A stretch of 9,397 nucleotides of DNA from Armatimonadota bacterium. GTDB lineage: Bacteria; Armatimonadota; Fimbriimonadia; Fimbriimonadales; Fimbriimonadaceae. A program made the translations under genes and the position numbers. The first letter of the stretch is position 1; every line of letters starts with the position of its first letter. This document shows, in pieces, positions 7,318-9,397 of the stretch. The notes below the pieces were generated by a model that was not told the DNA's origin, searched no databases, and worked only from the letters and a program-made list of their open reading frames with translations. The stretch is from positions 1 to 9,397 of the forward strand of contig DPBN01000005.1 of the NCBI GenBank assembly GCA_003516955.1. The letters are read 5' to 3'.

Positions 7318-8988
7318 TCAGCGGCGTCCGGGCGGCATCCCGGACTGCTGGGGCGTGCTGATCATCTTCTTCAACTCGTCCACGTTCTGGGCGCGCTGCA
7401 TGATGTCCTCCAGTTTGACGTAGCCCCGCAGGTAGAGGTCCCGCAGGCACTGGTCCATGGTCATCATGCCGTACTGCCCGCTGGTCTGGATGACCGACGG
7501 GATCTGGTGCGTCTTGTTCTCGCGGATCAGGTTCCGGATGGCCGGCGTGGCGATCATGATCTCGGTGGCCGGCACGCGGCCGGGGCCGGAGGCCCTGGGC
7601 AGCAGCTGCTGCGAGATGATCGCCTGAATGTTGTTGGCCAACTGGATGCGGATCTGCTCCTGCTGCCCCGGCGGGAACACGTCGATGATGCGGTCGATCG
7701 ACTCGGCGGCGTTGTTGGTGTGCAGCGTGGCGAACACCAGGTGCCCCGTCTCGGCGGCCGTGATCGCCAGCGCGATCGTCTCGGTGTCGCGCATCTCGCC
7801 GACCAGTATGATGTCTGGGTCCTGCCTCAGGATGGACCTTAAGACGCTGTCGAATGTCAGGCCAGCCTTCTCGTTTATCTGCACCTGGTTGACGCCTGTA
7901 ATGGTGTACTCTACGGGGTCCTCGACCGTGGTTATGTTGACGTCGTAGGAGTTAAGGGTCTGCAGTATGGAATAAAGGGTGGTCGATTTTCCGCTTCCCG
8001 TAGGGCCCGTAACAAGTATTATGCCGTAGGGCACGGCTATTATTTTATCCAAGAGGGCCTTCTCGCCCGGATCCAGTCCAAGCTTCTCCAGGCCCACCAT
8101 GGCCGTCGCCTGATCGAGCAGTCGCATGACCAGCTTTTCGCCGTAGATGGTCGGCAGGCTCGAGACCCTGATGTCAATGCGCCTGCCCGCCGCCCGGAGG
8201 AGAATCCTGCCGTCCTGGGGGTGGCGCTTTTCGGCGATGTCCATGCCCGACATTATCTTTATTCGCGAGGACACAGGGGGATGAAGGTGCTTGGGGAAGG
8301 TGAGCATGTCGAACAACACCCCGTCTATCCTGTAGCGCACGCGCGTCTCAGTCTCGAAGGGCTCGACGTGGACGTCGGAAGCGCTGTTGTCTACGGCCTG
8401 TCCCAATATGGTGTTGACGAGCTTGACCACCGGGGCATCGTCTATGGAGACGGCCTCTTCCGTCTTCGACAGGTCGAACTCTCCCCTTTCCTCCTCGACC
8501 ACCTCGACAAGCGCCTCGTCTATGCTCGACCTTATGCTGTAGAAGGTCTCTATGGCGCGCTTTATGTCCGAAAGGGTGGCTATCATCAAGTCCAGATCCA
8601 TGCCCGTTATCATTCGTATCTCATCCAAGGCCAGTATGTTGAAGGGATCGGATACCGCGACGGTCAGCTTGTTTGCGTTTTCGTCAATGGAAAGGGGGAC
8701 GACCTCGAGCCTCCTGGCCATGCTCTCGGGGATGGTGTCAATGGCCTCCTGCATGGGGCGAAACATGGACAGAGACACGAAGGGGAGCTTCGTCTGCTTG
8801 GAGATGGCCTCTGCCAGATCCCTTTCCGTAACCCAACCGTTTTTGACCAGGATCTCGCCGATGCGCAGGTTCGTCACGGACTGTTCCTTAAGGGCCAAGT
8901 CAAGCTGTTCGGGCAGTATGTAGCCCTGCTCAACGAGGATCTGGCCTAAAAGAGGCTTTTTTTCGACTTGCTTATCTCTGTTATTCAT
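7318..8988 (-). CDS. Hybrid secretion ATPase: PilB-like N-terminal two-thirds joined to PilT-like C-terminus
   Basis: Residues 13-65 hold two MshEN-type repeats (the second RIGEILVKNGWVTERDLAEA) known to bind c-di-GMP in MshE-like ATPases. Residues about 180-398 are an extension-ATPase core: SASDVHVEPFE, HPQDGRI, the Walker A box GPTGSGKS (Lys334), VEDPVEYTITGVNQVQINEK and LRQDPDIILVGE, all PilB/GspE-style. From residue 399 the protein follows PilT: GEMRDTETI, AAETGHLVFATLHTN, then IDRIIDVFP, EIMIATPAIRNLIRENKTHQ and YGMMTMDQCL. The PilB tetracysteine zinc motif expected in this half is missing. Isoleucine codons change with the protein family: all eight in residues 117-156 are ATA, while none of 18 after residue 398 is (17 ATC, one ATT). 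The 556-aa length is normal for PilB. The start has GGAGG at 8996-9000, 7 bases upstream. Either this is an assembly chimera joining pilB of one genome to pilT of another, or a true recombinant. Which motor activity it would have is unknown. Confidence 0.85.
   Translation of the reverse strand: MNNRDKQVEKKPLLGQILVEQGYILPEQLDLALKEQSVTNLRIGEILVKNGWVTERDLAEAISKQTKLPFVSLSMFRPMQEAIDTIPESMARRLEVVPLSIDENANKLTVAVSDPFNILALDEIRMITGMDLDLMIATLSDIKRAIETFYSIRSSIDEALVEVVEEERGEFDLSKTEEAVSIDDAPVVKLVNTILGQAVDNSASDVHVEPFETETRVRYRIDGVLFDMLTFPKHLHPPVSSRIKIMSGMDIAEKRHPQDGRILLRAAGRRIDIRVSSLPTIYGEKLVMRLLDQATAMVGLEKLGLDPGEKALLDKIIAVPYGIILVTGPTGSGKSTTLYSILQTLNSYDVNITTVEDPVEYTITGVNQVQINEKAGLTFDSVLRSILRQDPDIILVGEMRDTETIALAITAAETGHLVFATLHTNNAAESIDRIIDVFPPGQQEQIRIQLANNIQAIISQQLLPRASGPGRVPATEIMIATPAIRNLIRENKTHQIPSVIQTSGQYGMMTMDQCLRDLYLRGYVKLEDIMQRAQNVDELKKMISTPQQSGMPPGRR
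7789..7824 (-). other. PilB/PilT and codon-usage junction inside the ATPase gene
   Basis: Gln389 (7822-7824) belongs to the PilB-style LRQDPD, and the ATA codon of Ile394 (7807-7809) is the last rare-type isoleucine codon. Met399 (7792-7794) belongs to the PilT-style GEMRD, and codons from there on are the GC-rich set of the left genome. The switch therefore falls in the strongly conserved DPDIILVGE stretch, where unrelated members share DNA sequence. Confidence 0.8.
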
Positions 8989-8995
8989 ACCCCTG

Positions 8996-9000
8996 CCTCC
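8996..9000 (-). promoter_or_regulatory. Ribosome binding site of the ATPase gene
   Basis: GGAGG on the minus strand, 7 bases before the ATG at 8986-8988; a near-consensus Shine-Dalgarno that fixes the start codon. Confidence 0.75.
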
Positions 9001-9030
9001 AAATTATCAGAATATTAATGAGATTTTACG

Positions 9031-9055
9031 ATGCTACTATAGCACAGTATAGCAT
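9031..9055 (-). promoter_or_regulatory. Imperfect 25-bp dyad containing two extended -10-like boxes
   Basis: The stretch begins ATGCTA and ends TAGCAT, with CTATA/TATAG inside it. On the minus strand it contains TGC-TATACT (-10 box at 9046-9051) and TGC-TATAGT (-10 box at 9036-9041), both with an extended -10 TG. No -35 at a proper distance is visible (TTGATT at 9065-9070 is only 13 bases away). It could be a second promoter or operator close to the ATPase gene. It may equally be chance in AT-rich DNA. Confidence 0.3.
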
Positions 9056-9165
9056 ACAAACTAAAATCAAACGAAAAATTAAATGAACCAAGGCCAATTA
9101 TGATTAATTTACCTTAATGTTATATTCAATTAACTTATTTTAGCAATTTAATATAATTTAACTAT
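9056..9165. other. AT-rich untranslated leader with nothing recognised
   Basis: Between the candidate terminator and the 25-bp dyad the sequence is almost entirely A and T, with no ORF of note and no RNA structure that I recognise. It would be the later part of the 5' untranslated region of the ATPase message. Confidence 0.5.
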
Positions 9166-9214
9166 CCATAAAACAAAGTCCCTTGAAGCCTGTGTATCAC
9201 ACAACTCCAAGGGG
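9166..9214 (-). terminator. Candidate intrinsic terminator, expression platform of the riboswitch
   Basis: On the minus strand CCCTTGGAG (9205-9213) pairs with CTTCAAGGG (9180-9188) for 9 bp with one G-U, and inside this TGTGT pairs with ACACA around a GAT loop. ACTTTGTTTTATGG follows as a U-rich tail. The C-run at 9211-9214, which forms the base of this stem, is also the 3' strand of the aptamer P1 helix, so the two structures compete. That layout suggests ligand binding weakens the terminator (ON switch), but only the bottom of the stem is shared, so the direction is inference. Confidence 0.65.
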
Positions 9215-9290
9215 CCGGTCGCGCTACTCACTCACCCTCCGCTCTTGCGCCCGTTTTCGGAAATGCGAAGGGTTCATCGTTTCCCCGTAA
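9211..9290 (-). ncRNA. Probable class II cyclic di-GMP riboswitch aptamer
   Basis: Read on the minus strand, the element has the hallmarks of the GEMM-II / c-di-GMP-II class: GGGGAAACGATGAA (9273-9286), corresponding to the conserved GGAAA..GATGAA; CGGGCGC (9247-9253), corresponding to the GGGCAC segment; and GAGTAGCGCGACCGGCCCC (9211-9229), corresponding to AGTAGTGCAACCGACC. GCGC pairs with GCGC where the reference has GCAC with GTGC, a compensatory change. GGGG (9283-9286) pairs with CCCC (9211-9214) as P1, and CGG with CCG fits the pseudoknot. An extra stem (CCCTTCGC with GCGGAGGG, or the small CCG/CGG hairpin) is possible between the blocks. It lies just downstream of a promoter and upstream of a terminator and a pilus ATPase gene, a fitting context because class II c-di-GMP riboswitches control type IV pili in Clostridioides. 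I matched it by eye to the remembered consensus, not with a covariance model. Confidence 0.72.
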
Positions 9291-9308
9291 CCTTATATAT
9301 TTTTTTTC

Positions 9309-9337
9309 TTTATATCACAGGAGTCCTATTTTGACAA
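9309..9337 (-). promoter_or_regulatory. Sigma70-type promoter for the riboswitch-ATPase transcript
   Basis: On the minus strand the -35 box TTGTCA (9332-9337) is followed after exactly 17 bases by TATAAA (9309-9314), with TGA in front of the -10 as an extended -10. Transcription would begin at about 9300-9303, about 10 bases before the aptamer. The DNA upstream of -35 is A/T-tract rich, as in UP elements. Strong consensus and correct placement make this convincing. Confidence 0.75.
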
Positions 9338-9397
9338 TAGGGCAAAATTTCAAATTGCAAAAATTTTTTGAACATCGAAATGGAGCCCTTAAAAAGG
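9338..9397. other. AT-rich upstream edge; imperfect dyad next to the promoter
   Basis: No gene is visible. An imperfect inverted repeat around 9342-9358 (GCAAAATTTCAAATTGC) lies just upstream of the -35 box and could be an operator or UP element. AT-rich DNA produces such repeats easily. Confidence 0.25.

Noticed and set aside
7318..8988. Calling the ATPase an ordinary PilB
   Set aside because: The C-terminal 158 residues follow PilT, the tetracysteine motif is missing, and codon usage breaks at the same point.
9181..9214. A stand-alone inverted repeat from a mobile element end
   Set aside because: The hairpin has a U-rich tail and directly follows an aptamer-like RNA; no transposase or target duplication is visible.
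9211..9290. Class I c-di-GMP (GEMM-I) or cobalamin riboswitch
   Set aside because: The GEMM-I blocks and its second tetraloop-receptor arm, and the B12 box, could not be found; the block order fits class II.
1..9397. CRISPR array, tRNA, rRNA or phage genes
   Set aside because: No regularly spaced repeats, cloverleaf, rRNA signature or phage-like proteins were seen on either strand.

Overview
The window is one leftward (minus-strand) type IV pilus / type II secretion-like gene cluster read from a promoter near its right edge. In order of transcription it holds: a secretion ATPase (7318-8988), a PilC-type inner-membrane platform protein (6053-7300), a prepilin peptidase (4947-5990), a type IV prepilin of 280 aa (4045-4887), a PilV-like prepilin of 623 aa (2137-4008), a PilW/PulJ-like prepilin of 654 aa (173-2137), and the first 55 codons of a PilX/GspK-like protein that runs off the left edge (1-165). 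Gaps are 62 bases or less, and one stop/start pair overlaps by one base, so these genes read as a single operon. The ATPase moves pilin subunits in and out of the fibre through PilC, the peptidase cleaves the class III leaders seen on the prepilins, and the three large pilin-like proteins plus the PilX-like one would be the minor-pilin or tip/priming set.

The sequence has two compositional halves. From base 1 to about 7800 it is very GC-rich with long shadow ORFs on the other strand. This fits a high-GC environmental bacterium; Armatimonadota is a guess from the cluster layout and oversized pilins, not shown by any marker gene. From about 7810 to 9397 codon choice changes abruptly (many ATA isoleucine codons) and the non-coding part is strongly AT-rich. 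The change falls inside the ATPase gene, at its conserved Walker B box. To the right of it the protein is PilB-like (MshEN c-di-GMP-binding domain plus extension-ATPase core); to the left it is PilT-like (retraction ATPase tail, no zinc-binding cysteines). The gene is therefore a PilB-PilT hybrid, either an assembly chimera of two genomes or a genuine recombinant. Anything said about the promoter and leader controlling the rest of the operon depends on which of these is true.

The right-hand non-coding region (8989-9397) carries a well-formed minus-strand sigma70 promoter. It is followed by an RNA that I recognise as a probable class II cyclic di-GMP riboswitch, then a strong hairpin with a U-rich tail (candidate intrinsic terminator), then about 170 bases of AT-rich leader and a good ribosome binding site. 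If intact, c-di-GMP would act twice on the same ATPase: on its mRNA through the riboswitch and on its protein through the MshEN domain.
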